64,000 nucleotides of DNA, from contig JALWTT010000006.1 in assembly GCA_027077795.1 (NCBI GenBank), positions 248,001 to 312,000 of the forward strand, written 5' to 3'. The notes under the pieces were generated by a model. That model made no database searches and was not told the DNA's origin. It saw nothing but the letters and a program-made list of their open reading frames with translations. The position numbers and the translations under genes were made by a program. This DNA comes from Thermotogaceae bacterium (GTDB lineage: Bacteria; Thermotogota; Thermotogae; Thermotogales; Thermotogaceae). Below, piece by piece: positions 1 to 9,089 of the stretch. How positions within the stretch are numbered: the stretch's first letter is position 1; each line of letters starts with the position of its first letter.

Positions 1-88
1 GAAGGTTAAGGGAAAATTAAGAAACTTTGATTGCAAAACCGATGAACCGCATGGGAGCCTTTGAGTCTAAACTGCAAGGGGGTTTTGC

Positions 89-119
89 TTGACACTGATG
101 TAAACTTTTGTGATAAAAT
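89..119 (+). promoter_or_regulatory. Promoter A of the lipoprotein gene
   Basis: TTGACA at 89-94 and TAAAAT at 114-119 preceded by TG at 111-112, which makes an extended -10. The spacer is 19 nt, longer than the usual 17, and the TGn may compensate. It has the same architecture as the second promoter 79 bp downstream. Nothing else is recognised in 1-255 apart from the two promoters and a short inverted repeat. Confidence 0.6.
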
Positions 120-167
120 CCCCGTTGAGAATTTTGAATCGAGTCTCATCATTTTCGGTTGGTGTCC

Positions 168-198
168 TTGACACATTTGAAATAAACTATGGTATAAT
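168..198 (+). promoter_or_regulatory. Promoter B of the lipoprotein gene
   Basis: Perfect TTGACA at 168-173 and perfect TATAAT at 193-198 with TGG at 190-192 (extended -10). The spacer is 19 nt, identical to promoter A. The expected start of transcription is near 205, giving a leader of about 50 nt with GGGAGGTG at 237-244 before the ATG at 256. An 8-bp inverted repeat (ATTTTCGG 151-158, CCGAAAAT 207-214) flanks it and could bind a regulator. Confidence 0.7.
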
Positions 199-255
199 CA
201 ACATTGCCGAAAATTAAAAGCAAAATTCCAAAAGAAGGGAGGTGTCCTGTAGCCC

Positions 256-3200
256 ATGAGGGTGAACAGGGTGAGTATGAGGTACTTTAAGTATGCAAGT
301 CTTGTCGCCGCCGTCGCAGTTGTTTTGATGATCGCACTCTCTGGATGTCAAGCCCCTGTCAACCAGCCTCCAACAGTTACGTTGAGCCTCAGCAACGGTG
401 AGGTTGAGCCAGAGGCTGAAGTTACGGCAAGCATAATAGCCAATGATCCAGAGAAAGGCCCGCTCACATATTCGTTGAGAGTTGGAGCGACAGAGGTGGC
501 GTCCGGAACTATTCCTGTGGATAAGCTGGGGAAAGCAGTTGAGGTGCCATTTAACGCTCCGAATACAGAGGGAAGCTATTCTGTAACGGTTATTGTCACA
601 GATGAGGGCGGACTTACAGCGAGCGATTCGAAAACCTTGACGGTTAAAAAGCCCAACACCGCTCCTGAAATCGAGGAAGCTAGCCTCGATAGGAGCACGG
701 CTACGCTTTCAGCTGATGAAAGCTCCACAGATGTAACACTTACGTTTAAAGCGGTCGATAAGGAAAGCAGCACGCTCTCTTACGCCGTCAAGCTGAACGG
801 GGCAGAGGTGGACACCGGAAGCGTTGCGAGTGGTGAAGAAAAATCCGTTTCGATTACCGTTACACAACTTGGAAAGAACTACATAAACCTCAAGGTATCT
901 GATGGAGCTCTCAGCGCGGAGAAAACGATGGTCTTCGAGCTCTACAAAAAAGGCAAAGTGACGATATACAACACAAGCGGATACGACATAATAGGGAACA
1001 AACATGATTCCATAACGTTCAAGATTTGGTATCAGTCATCTGGAGGTACAACACCGAAAGATATGTATTGGGCTATAAAAGATGAAAGCGGAACAGAGGT
1101 TGCCACCGGTACTGTTGATTACTCCGCTAATTTCGTAGACAATGTATACGATGGCTTCCAGGTAGCTTCTTCGACACTTGCAGGTCTTCCAGCTGGAAAA
1201 TACTCTCTGTGCGTGAAGCTTCTTGACGCGGTTGGGAATGTTATAGAGAACACTCAAGCCGCTTACAGCCCAATATACTACTACCCAGAGATAAGCCTCA
1301 GCGTTTCCTTGGTGCCGGATTCCACGAACAACGATTATGACAGCGATGTGTACGATGGGAACACCCCAATAGGATTCAAGGTAGTTATAAACGGTAATGC
1401 GACGACCACGTTGTTCAAAGGTGTTTCATTTGAGCTTGGTTCAAAAGCATACACAATCGATTGGGCGTTCACAAGTGATTCCACGGTAGAGGAACTTAGC
1501 GATGGAATCTACTATGTTGAACTCCCAGCCACGATAACATTCGATGTGACGGTGGGAGCCACCGAGATAGCAGCTCCATCGGCGGTAGCTACAGCCACAC
1601 TGGCAGACGAATCAGCTGAAGACGATTCCACCACGCTGAATAACATAGATGGACTGAACCCGGTGGTTTCCTTCAACCCAGAGATCATATCTAACGATAC
1701 GATAAGACTCGGATATGCGCTTTCTGATAGCAACTTCAAAGCTGCTACAATAACGTTCTATGATGAAGCAGGTGAGGAAGTTGCTTCTGCGACATTCAAC
1801 TCAGCTGGTTCTGGGTTTGAGAATCTGGTTATAAGTAAGAAAGTTGACAAGACATCTCTCACGTACTCTTACGAGGCAGAAGATTCGCTTGAGCATTCAA
1901 CGAGTGGCAGCTCGCCAGTGGAAGGATACATAGACACAGCGGTTGGAAGCGCTACGGTAGCATGGGAAAACTCCAGCTGGATAGAAAAAGACGGAATCAG
2001 GTTCTACAAAGCAGCTTCAGCCCTTACGTTTGACATAAAGGTTCTTGATAAAGCTGGGGTTTATGCGGATGGAATAAATGTGGATCTTTCCAGCTTGTCA
2101 GGAGTAACAGCTTCTACAAGCGTGTCCCTTGACTCCGAGCTTGTTTACACATGGGTGCTTTCGTTTGGTAGCCCAGCTGAAGTAGAAATTCCAGCTTCCT
2201 CGATAAAGATAACCATAAGCGATATCCATGGAAACAGCTACATCAACAACATAACCACTGATGGAGTGCTTAAAGCTGCGTCTGATCAGATATTCTTCCC
2301 GCAGGCCACAGTAGTTTACGACACGCAAGCTCCAGTTATAAACTCCGCTACCTTCACGAGCGATGGGCAGGTTACTCTTGGAATTACAGAAAATTACCTT
2401 GACACGATAACCGTCTATGCATCCGATAGCAGCGCAGCTACAAAGCTTGCGGATATACCAGAAGCTTCCTGGACAGTAAGTGGAAGCTATTACAGCTTTA
2501 CCGTAACCGATGAGATGTATGAAAATGCTGGATTGAGCGTACCAAACGGTGAAACCGCTAGCTTGAAGTTTGTCGCCACAGATAAAGCTGGAAATGTCAG
2601 CGCCGCTGCTTCGGTCACAGGAACACTTGACCTTGTGCCGCCAGCTCTCGCTGAAAATCTTGTTGATACCTACATCACAAGGACTTCCTCTGTTGTAACA
2701 ATACATATGCAGACAGACAGCAACACATCTAAGATAACGGATATGACCCTTACTGGAGCAGATATAGCCGGAATAGTTGCAGAGGTTGAATACACAGATG
2801 GAAGCACGCAGGACTTCCTTGGATCGGATGCTGTTTCCAACAACCTGATAATGGACATAACTGACGCAACAGAAGCAACGCTCAGCATAACGTTTGCAAA
2901 CGGAGCCACCATACAGAATGCAAGCACGCTGGAGCTCAAAGTCTATGCATCTGACCAGACATATGATCACAGGCTTGTTGGAGATGCAACGATCGATTAC
3001 AGCGATGTGCTGTTCAGTCAGAGCAGAGATCTCGATGTGAAAGCGGTTGTGTACAATGGCGATCACAATTATCTAGTCTTCTCAGATACATCCGCTGGAT
3101 TGACATTTGTTGACTTTGTCGGTGCAACTGCTGGTGCCACAAATAACAGTTATGGAGATGGTATATACGTTCTCAAGAGTGATCCTGAGGCTACTGTATC

Positions 3201-4101
3201 CGTTGACACCACAACTGGTGAAGCTTCAGTAGTAGGTAGCGCTAAGTACGCCCTTAGCTGGGGAGACGACGCAACATGGTACGTGATAGGCTCTGTTGAC
3301 CTTGAGGATCTCTCTGCTGTATCTCTTGATAGCTATGTTGGAGACATCTTCACTTCTGACAACATAACTGAGAATTCTGCAGCGGTCAAGCAGTATGGCG
3401 ATCTGTACTTCTGGAACCTCGCAGACGCGACGCAGATAGTGCTGCAGCTTCCGGTTAAAGATGGGCTGTACTGGGATATAAGTTCTCTTGCTACAGATAC
3501 TTATGCCAATGCAAGACTTGCTGTTAGCTCTGATGCAACCGATGCTACGGTTACATTTGATTACGAAGGAATAACCTTTAATAGCGATGCATATGGAGCT
3601 CTTGTCAATGAAGCCAGTGTGGATGCATACATGGCTGGGGATTCTGCTTCTACCGTTGAATTCTCCTTGCTCAACATCTATGCAAAAGATTTGATGGATG
3701 AGTATACGCCGGAGGTCTTAGGACTTGAGGCAACCGAGGATACTGCGAAAGCTACTGTAGTCTTGACGGTTAAGTTCAACAGCCTTACGGATGTAACGAA
3801 TATACTCCTTGATGCATCGATGGCTGGAGTTGACTACGCAACTGATACAAATACTGTTTCGAATATCTCTGGAGCAAATATAACATTAAGTTCAATAGCT
3901 TCTGATACTAACATAGCAACAGTCACGTTTGGAATCGACTTGAGTGCTGAGGGTGTTACCGGTGATACAGGTTCAGCGATAGCCACCCTAACTATTGCTC
4001 AAGACGAACTGATGTTCAAATGGAACAGGGACGGAGCGAACTTCTGGGTAACGAATTTTGGCGGAGGCGTAACGGTAGATGATGACAACCTTAACAATTA
4101 A
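256..4101 (+). CDS. Large Ig-like repeat lipoprotein
   Basis: A 1281-residue secreted lipoprotein of unknown specific function. The N-terminus has a basic stretch, a hydrophobic segment and a lipobox Leu-Ser-Gly-Cys with Cys31 as the predicted lipidated residue. The rest is beta-rich, Thr/Ser/Asp/Ala-rich and almost Cys-free; two Ig/cadherin-like units are visible at about residues 37-131 and 134-230, and further similar strand-rich units follow. Such proteins usually sit at the cell surface as adhesive or structural components; that role is inferred from architecture only. The ATG at 256 lies 13 nt after the GGAGG, which is long; ATG 277 is an alternative that still keeps the signal sequence. 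Two promoters, a strong ribosome site and a dedicated terminator suggest a monocistronic, abundant product. Confidence 0.75.
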   Translation: MRVNRVSMRYFKYASLVAAVAVVLMIALSGCQAPVNQPPTVTLSLSNGEVEPEAEVTASIIANDPEKGPLTYSLRVGATEVASGTIPVDKLGKAVEVPFNAPNTEGSYSVTVIVTDEGGLTASDSKTLTVKKPNTAPEIEEASLDRSTATLSADESSTDVTLTFKAVDKESSTLSYAVKLNGAEVDTGSVASGEEKSVSITVTQLGKNYINLKVSDGALSAEKTMVFELYKKGKVTIYNTSGYDIIGNKHDSITFKIWYQSSGGTTPKDMYWAIKDESGTEVATGTVDYSANFVDNVYDGFQVASSTLAGLPAGKYSLCVKLLDAVGNVIENTQAAYSPIYYYPEISLSVSLVPDSTNNDYDSDVYDGNTPIGFKVVINGNATTTLFKGVSFELGSKAYTIDWAFTSDSTVEELSDGIYYVELPATITFDVTVGATEIAAPSAVATATLADESAEDDSTTLNNIDGLNPVVSFNPEIISNDTIRLGYALSDSNFKAATITFYDEAGEEVASATFNSAGSGFENLVISKKVDKTSLTYSYEAEDSLEHSTSGSSPVEGYIDTAVGSATVAWENSSWIEKDGIRFYKAASALTFDIKVLDKAGVYADGINVDLSSLSGVTASTSVSLDSELVYTWVLSFGSPAEVEIPASSIKITISDIHGNSYINNITTDGVLKAASDQIFFPQATVVYDTQAPVINSATFTSDGQVTLGITENYLDTITVYASDSSAATKLADIPEASWTVSGSYYSFTVTDEMYENAGLSVPNGETASLKFVATDKAGNVSAAASVTGTLDLVPPALAENLVDTYITRTSSVVTIHMQTDSNTSKITDMTLTGADIAGIVAEVEYTDGSTQDFLGSDAVSNNLIMDITDATEATLSITFANGATIQNASTLELKVYASDQTYDHRLVGDATIDYSDVLFSQSRDLDVKAVVYNGDHNYLVFSDTSAGLTFVDFVGATAGATNNSYGDGIYVLKSDPEATVSVDTTTGEASVVGSAKYALSWGDDATWYVIGSVDLEDLSAVSLDSYVGDIFTSDNITENSAAVKQYGDLYFWNLADATQIVLQLPVKDGLYWDISSLATDTYANARLAVSSDATDATVTFDYEGITFNSDAYGALVNEASVDAYMAGDSASTVEFSLLNIYAKDLMDEYTPEVLGLEATEDTAKATVVLTVKFNSLTDVTNILLDASMAGVDYATDTNTVSNISGANITLSSIASDTNIATVTFGIDLSAEGVTGDTGSAIATLTIAQDELMFKWNRDGANFWVTNFGGGVTVDDDNLNN

Positions 4102-4115
4102 TCCTTCTTAACTCC

Positions 4116-4146
4116 AAAACCCCGCCTTCGGGCGGGGTTTTATTTT
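4116..4146 (+). terminator. Intrinsic terminator of the lipoprotein gene
   Basis: An 11-bp perfect stem (AAAACCCCGCC / GGCGGGGTTTT) closed by a TTCG tetraloop and followed by TTTTATTTT. It sits 15 nt after the stop codon and is the textbook rho-independent form. Confidence 0.95.
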
Positions 4147-4156
4147 GCCCCCATCC

Positions 4157-4165
4157 TGATATAAT
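4157..4165 (+). promoter_or_regulatory. Extended -10 of the prfB operon
   Basis: TGATATAAT directly downstream of the terminator, with no convincing -35. Transcription would start near 4172, so the GGAGGTGA at 4173-4180 would lie at the very 5' end of the message. Confidence 0.6.
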
Positions 4166-4185
4166 CCCCCTTGGAGGTGAAAGTC

Positions 4186-5295
4186 TTGATAAGCTACGAG
4201 ACAAGGCTCAAGATAGACGAGCTCAAAAAAAAGCTGAGCGATTCAATTCAGGTTTTCAAGCCTCAGGAAAAAGAGAAGCGCCTGAAAGAGCTTGAAGATC
4301 TCGCGTCAAGTCCTGACTTTTGGCAGGACGCAAAAAAAGCGCAAGAAGTTAACAAAGAAGCGCAGAAACTCAGAAAGCTCCTTGATGAGTACAAAGAAGT
4401 GAAATCACTTTTTGAAGACCTTGAAGTCGCTATAGAGCTCTCTGAAGAGGACCCTGAGATGCAAGATCACGCAAACGAGATATTAAAAGAGCTTGAAGAA
4501 AAGGTGAGAAAATTCGAGCTTGAGATGCTCCTATCTGGAAAATACGATCAGAGCAGCGCTTACCTTTCAGTCCACCCAGGAGCAGGCGGAACTGAGTCAC
4601 ACGACTGGGCTCAGATGCTCCTCAGGATGTACACGCGCTGGGCAGAGCGGCACGATTTTGATGTTGAAGTTGTGGATTACCAGCCAGGCGAGGAAGCTGG
4701 CGTTAAGAGCGCTACCATTCTGATAAAGGGCGAGTACGTTTATGGATATTTGAAGCACGAGCGAGGGGTCCATCGCCTTGTCAGGATCTCCCCATTTGAC
4801 GCAGCCAAAAGGCGGCACACGTCTTTTGCGTCTGTTAACGTGGTCCCTGAGATAGAAGGAGATGTTGACGTTCAGATAAACCCGGACGATATAAGGATAG
4901 ACACATTCCGGGCGTCTGGGCATGGCGGGCAGTACGTGAACAAAACAGAGTCAGCTGTCAGGATAACCCATATCCCAACTGGAATAGTCGTCTCGATACA
5001 GACAGAAAGGTCTCAGCACAAAAACAAAGAGATAGCTATGAAGATATTAAAAGCAAGGCTCCTTCAGCTTGAGATGGAAAAGAAAAGAAAAGAGCTTGAG
5101 AATATCCAGGGAGAGCTAAAGGATATCGCCTGGGGGAATCAGATAAGATCGTACGTTTTTCACCCTTACAAGATGGTCAAAGATCACAGAACACAGATCG
5201 AGACTGGAGATGTGGAAGCTGTCATGGATGGCGATATAGATATCTTCATAGAAGCGGAGCTTGTTTACTTTGCGAGAAAGGGTGTGGTTGAATGA
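4186..5295 (+). CDS. prfB: Peptide chain release factor 2
   Basis: RF2 recognises UGA and UAA stop codons on the ribosome and triggers peptidyl-tRNA hydrolysis. The translation carries the Ser-Pro-Phe anticodon-like motif in RISPFDAAKRRHTSF and the catalytic GGQ in GHGGQYVNKT; the N-terminal half is a helical, Lys/Glu-rich domain. The length of 369 residues is normal. The start is taken as TTG 4186, about 5 nt after GGAGGTGA, rather than the in-frame TTG at 4171, which precedes the Shine-Dalgarno. The reading frame is continuous, so the +1 programmed frameshift seen in many bacterial prfB genes is absent. The stop overlaps the next start as ATGA, so translation is probably coupled to the BamA-like gene. 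Confidence 0.95.
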   Translation: MISYETRLKIDELKKKLSDSIQVFKPQEKEKRLKELEDLASSPDFWQDAKKAQEVNKEAQKLRKLLDEYKEVKSLFEDLEVAIELSEEDPEMQDHANEILKELEEKVRKFELEMLLSGKYDQSSAYLSVHPGAGGTESHDWAQMLLRMYTRWAERHDFDVEVVDYQPGEEAGVKSATILIKGEYVYGYLKHERGVHRLVRISPFDAAKRRHTSFASVNVVPEIEGDVDVQINPDDIRIDTFRASGHGGQYVNKTESAVRITHIPTGIVVSIQTERSQHKNKEIAMKILKARLLQLEMEKKRKELENIQGELKDIAWGNQIRSYVFHPYKMVKDHRTQIETGDVEAVMDGDIDIFIEAELVYFARKGVVE

Positions 5296-7457
5296 AAAAA
5301 GTTGTGATCCTTTTCGTTATCATATCAGCCGCGGCGTTCTCGCTCGTTATATCGAAGGTTCAGTTCAAAGGTCTTGAGAATTTATCAAGTGATTTTGCCA
5401 AGAGTTTGGTAAGCTCCTACGTAGGCTCAAGTGCGAGCCTTGAGAGCGTAGACGCGATGAAAAAAGCGCTTCTTGAGAGCGGGTATTTTGAAAGCGTTGA
5501 CGCAAGGCTCGATACGGACGAGAATGGAAACATAGTCGTGATTTTCAATGTGAAAGAAAATCCCATTTTGAAAAAGTGGAATCTAGACATAGACGGCCCT
5601 AATCTTGTGTCAAAAGACGATTTGGCAAGCTCTGTGATTTTAAAAGATGGAACGGTTCTCAACATAAATGACCTTAAAGAGAGCATTCAAAACATAGCGA
5701 ATCTTTACAGAAGCAGCGGATATGTACTTATAGAGGCATATCCTGAGATAGGAGAAGGAACTCTTACGATTCACATAAAAGAATATGCCCTCTGGGATGT
5801 CAAGTTCAAAGATTTAGATGGAATAGATGAGAGTTCCATAAAGAAAGAGCTGAATATCAAAACCTTGAAAGATTATTACAACGCGCCTTTCTGGATGAAG
5901 TGGTTTGAGGATAAGAAGGATTGCTATCCAAGCCTTTCCGAGATTCAGAGGATGATAAGGATCCTACAGGATAAGGTTTATTTCTCCGAGGTCAGAGTTG
6001 GAGTTGAAAAGGTCAATCCTAAGGGCGTCAAAGAGAATGCGGCGGATCTCGTTTTCACCGTCAAGGTCAGAAAACTCTTCGATGGAAAGAAAGATCTCTA
6101 TTTAAAGGTGGAAGGAGCTTCGCTTTTAAAAGAAAGCGATATAAAAAAAGCGATAGGTTGGAATGGAAAGAGAAAGCTTGACAGCATGGAAGTTCTTTTG
6201 AAAGCTCAAAAGCTTTTAGATCTTTACAAAGATAAGGGCTATATGATGAGCTGGGTTGATGTTTCTGTTGAGAACGATACGGCGATTTTCAAAGTGTACG
6301 AGAAAAGAATCGGATCGGTTGAGTATGAATTTGAAAAAAACGGTGAGAGCTGCATCGTGAGAGATGAAAGGGATTCCTGCCCGTTCAGGCATACAAAGCT
6401 CATATTGGTAAAGGATCTGATATCTTTCAAAAAAGGAGATCCCTTAAAAAAGAGCTCGCTTGTTTCGAGCTACTCCGCTCTATCAAGATCTCGCTATTTT
6501 GACAAGGTTGATATCCTGCCGCTCGGGGATAGAGAGTCAACGGGCGTTACCATTCGCGTCAAGCTCACGGAAAAGGAAAAGAAGTTCCAGTTCATGGGAG
6601 GAGCCGGCTGGGGGCCACCTGGCAAGGGAAGAAAGTGGTGGGAAGGCCTTATGGGACAGCTTCAGCTTTCAACGATAAATCCACTTGGATATGGGCAGAG
6701 CGTCTCGCTTTCTTTGAACCTCGGACTTGATAAGAAGGTCGTCCAAATTGGATATTCGATTCCAAGGCCCTTTGACGCTCCTCTAACCTTGGGAAGTGGC
6801 TTTGGATACACATACACTTCTGATGCGACTTCTGCCACCTCGAGCGTGTACTTGAAAGGATCTCTGCAAACTCTGCCGATATTTGACAATGTCTTCGGAG
6901 TGTCTTCCAAATACTCCTATGATTTTGAAAATGGTGATAAGGATCTTGAAGTTGATCTATCTCATGATTACGATACGAGAAACGCTCCTTTCCTTCCAAC
7001 TTCTGGATTCAGAACCAAGGAGATATTCACCATCGATGGAATCTTGAAGAGTGATCAATCATACACGCTGATGCAGTCTGGTGAGGTTCACTTTCCACTT
7101 TACTGGAAGCTTCATGTGGCGCTCAGGGAATTCTACGGGAAGGTTCTGAAAGGTGAAGGTGAGATCACGCCATCGCCAAGGGATTCCGTGAGAGGGGAGA
7201 CGCTCTCTGGGAGCGAGGTCATCAGGGGAGCTTTGGAGCTACGCTTCAGAATATACGATCAAGAAATACCGGCGGATTTGGTTTTATTTTACGATGCCGG
7301 AAAGGCTAAAGATTTCGTTTGGAGTTCTGGACTTGGCATAGGTATTGCCGCGCCGGTGTTTGGCGAGATAGAGTTTGGATACGCTTACAGGCATCCGCAG
7401 GATTCTTTTGACCTTTACTTTGTCCTCGGGATGGATCTGCCGTGGACTTCGTTCTGA
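5292..7457 (+). CDS. bamA: BamA/Omp85 outer-membrane assembly protein
   Basis: A 721-residue Omp85-family protein expected to fold and insert beta-barrel proteins into the outer membrane (the toga). It has a signal peptide (residues 1-19), an N-terminal half with several POTRA-like units (for example 20-92 and 93-165), and a C-terminal half of alternating strands from about residue 420. Near residue 640 the DSVRG segment resembles the conserved VRGF-type loop-6 motif. The chain ends in Phe, as bacterial barrels usually do. It overlaps prfB by ATGA and is overlapped at its 3' end by the CheW-like gene, so the four genes are likely one transcript. TamA or another Omp85 relative is the main alternative; the presence of Skp elsewhere in the window favours BamA. 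Confidence 0.88.
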   Translation: MKKVVILFVIISAAAFSLVISKVQFKGLENLSSDFAKSLVSSYVGSSASLESVDAMKKALLESGYFESVDARLDTDENGNIVVIFNVKENPILKKWNLDIDGPNLVSKDDLASSVILKDGTVLNINDLKESIQNIANLYRSSGYVLIEAYPEIGEGTLTIHIKEYALWDVKFKDLDGIDESSIKKELNIKTLKDYYNAPFWMKWFEDKKDCYPSLSEIQRMIRILQDKVYFSEVRVGVEKVNPKGVKENAADLVFTVKVRKLFDGKKDLYLKVEGASLLKESDIKKAIGWNGKRKLDSMEVLLKAQKLLDLYKDKGYMMSWVDVSVENDTAIFKVYEKRIGSVEYEFEKNGESCIVRDERDSCPFRHTKLILVKDLISFKKGDPLKKSSLVSSYSALSRSRYFDKVDILPLGDRESTGVTIRVKLTEKEKKFQFMGGAGWGPPGKGRKWWEGLMGQLQLSTINPLGYGQSVSLSLNLGLDKKVVQIGYSIPRPFDAPLTLGSGFGYTYTSDATSATSSVYLKGSLQTLPIFDNVFGVSSKYSYDFENGDKDLEVDLSHDYDTRNAPFLPTSGFRTKEIFTIDGILKSDQSYTLMQSGEVHFPLYWKLHVALREFYGKVLKGEGEITPSPRDSVRGETLSGSEVIRGALELRFRIYDQEIPADLVLFYDAGKAKDFVWSSGLGIGIAAPVFGEIEFGYAYRHPQDSFDLYFVLGMDLPWTSF

Positions 7458-7759
7458 GAATTGGGGATAAGTTCATAGGGCTTAATGGCAAGTACATTAT
7501 AAGGGAAAAATTGGAATACAACCCGTTTTCTTTCGGGGAAGTTGTAGGTTTTTACCTTCGCGCTGATAAGATCCTTCCGGTTGTGAACATTCAAGAAGTG
7601 TTGAATTTGAAGAGATGCTCAAAGAGGGTGTTTCTCATATCAGATGAAGCGGTTTTTTTGGTCGAATACGATTCGCTTTCAAAATCACATGAGGGAGAAG
7701 AAATAGATCTTGATTTGGTTCTCAAGGAGGTAAGAAAGAAGCTCGATGGAAGGGCTTGA
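7442..7759 (+). CDS. Short CheW-like coupling protein
   Basis: A 105-residue protein starting at GTG 7442 inside the end of the BamA gene. The segment GFYLRADKILPVVNIQEVL matches the pattern of CheW domains, in which a glycine turn and a short strand are followed by Leu-Pro-Val-hydrophobic residues. It is shorter than ordinary CheW (about 150 residues), so only part of the double barrel may be present. It directly precedes and overlaps a CheA-like kinase by 14 bp, which supports a role as receptor-kinase coupler. The assignment rests on this short motif and context; an unrelated small protein is possible. Confidence 0.55.
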   Translation: MDFVLRIGDKFIGLNGKYIIREKLEYNPFSFGEVVGFYLRADKILPVVNIQEVLNLKRCSKRVFLISDEAVFLVEYDSLSKSHEGEEIDLDLVLKEVRKKLDGRA

Positions 7760-9089
7760 GGATATAATCGAGCTTTTCAAGCAGGAGGTTTCAGATAGAT
7801 TATCAAGGGTTGAAGAGGAGCTCGTTAAGAACTCCGGAAAGGATGTAGAGCTCATATACAGAGAGTTTCACACCATTAAAGGAACTTCCCAGATGCTCGG
7901 ATTTGAGAACTACGCGAAAGCGGCTCATATGGTTGAGGATGTCGTGAAACCGCTCTGGAAAGCGAGCGCCTCTCTTCCTTCGGAATTCATACCGCGTCTT
8001 CTTAGCGTCATAGATGTGCTGAGAAAAAAGGTAGGAGAAGATCTATCAAGTGGTGATATGGAAAAGATAGATTCGGTGCTCAAAGGGGAAAATTTGGAGA
8101 GGTCTGATGAGGTAGGCCTTGAAATAGTGAGCGAGATAGACAAAAAGCTTCTTGAGAAGGTGGTTGATGAGTCAGAGGATGTTCTTTTTCTCATATACAG
8201 GAGGTATTCAGATGATAACGAGCTTTCAAGAAAGGTGGGTTTTCTATCTGACAGCTTGAGGGAGCTTTACTGGCAGCTTGAGACAGTCTCGCTTCAGAAG
8301 GTAATAAAGGGCTTTGACAGGCTCGTTTACGATGAGGCGTCAAGGGGAGGAAAGATTGTTAGGTTTGAATCAGATGTGAAAGGTATCAGAGTCAAAAAAG
8401 AGATTGCCTCCTCTGTCAGAGATGCACTCGTTCACATAGTTAAGAATGCGGTGGTCCACGGGATAGAGAAGCCAAAAGAGAGAAAAAAGCTTGGAAAACC
8501 TCGGGAGGGTGTAGTTAAGATATCCGGGAAGGCTTCTGGAAAGAGGATAATCATAGAGGTTTCAGATGACGGGGGTGGAATAGATTTCGAGAAGATAAGG
8601 GAAAAGCTTGAAAAGCTTGGAAAGGAAGTGCCGAGTAATGAAAAAGGGCTTTTGAGCGTGATATTCGAGCCTTTCTTTTCAACGAAAGACATGGCGGATA
8701 TTGGGGGCGGGAGGGGAGTTGGGCTGTCCTCCGTGAAGACTTTCATAGAGTCGATAGGAGGATCGATATCGATAAGAACGAAGAAAGGTAAGGGGACGAC
8801 TTTCGTCATAGAGGTGCCGAGTGAGAGGGTCTGGGAGCGCGTTATGGTGGTAAAAAGCAAGGGAGCACTTTACGCACTGAAGATAAGTGATGTGGAGAAA
8901 GTAGAAGCTGGACTTGATGGTGAGTTTTCAGGGCCAGTAAGTGCGGTTTTAAGGAACGGGAAGGTCTACAGGTTTGATTCGAAAGTGCTCGAGGATGAGC
9001 TCGCGGTCATGGAGAATCCATTTCCATCTCTTGAGAACGTCGTTTTCTGGGTGGATTTTTTGGGAATTCCAGTACCGGTTCTCAGGTGA
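7746..9089 (+). CDS. Divergent CheA-like histidine kinase
   Basis: A 447-residue chemotaxis-type kinase, much shorter than typical CheA (about 650-700). An Hpt (P1) domain occupies roughly residues 1-100 with His42 in the FHTIKGTSQMLGF motif. The ATPase domain has an N-box (HIVKNAVVHGIE), G1 (DDGGGID), F-box (FEPFFSTK) and G2 (GGGRGVGLSSVK). The C-terminal 80 residues look like a reduced CheW-type regulatory domain. Between P1 and P4 there is room only for a P3-like helical segment, so the P2 domain that binds CheY appears absent. The ATG at 7746 lies 16 nt after GGAGGT, so initiation probably depends on coupling to the overlapping CheW-like gene. A PilJ-type receptor lies just downstream. 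No cheY, cheB or cheR is in the window. Confidence 0.8.
   Translation: MEGLEDIIELFKQEVSDRLSRVEEELVKNSGKDVELIYREFHTIKGTSQMLGFENYAKAAHMVEDVVKPLWKASASLPSEFIPRLLSVIDVLRKKVGEDLSSGDMEKIDSVLKGENLERSDEVGLEIVSEIDKKLLEKVVDESEDVLFLIYRRYSDDNELSRKVGFLSDSLRELYWQLETVSLQKVIKGFDRLVYDEASRGGKIVRFESDVKGIRVKKEIASSVRDALVHIVKNAVVHGIEKPKERKKLGKPREGVVKISGKASGKRIIIEVSDDGGGIDFEKIREKLEKLGKEVPSNEKGLLSVIFEPFFSTKDMADIGGGRGVGLSSVKTFIESIGGSISIRTKKGKGTTFVIEVPSERVWERVMVVKSKGALYALKISDVEKVEAGLDGEFSGPVSAVLRNGKVYRFDSKVLEDELAVMENPFPSLENVVFWVDFLGIPVPVLR

Noticed and set aside
2-64. Open frame at the window start ending at TGA 62-64, possibly the end of an upstream gene
   Set aside because: Only 20 codons, a length expected by chance, with no recognisable residues and no terminator after it.
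2098-3066. 322-codon open frame on the minus strand inside the lipoprotein gene
   Set aside because: Cys-rich, low-complexity translation without motifs; it is the antisense shadow of the repetitive lipoprotein, which has a signal peptide, promoter and terminator.
4186-4300. Programmed +1 frameshift in prfB
   Set aside because: The frame is continuous from the start codon through the GGQ motif with no internal TGA.
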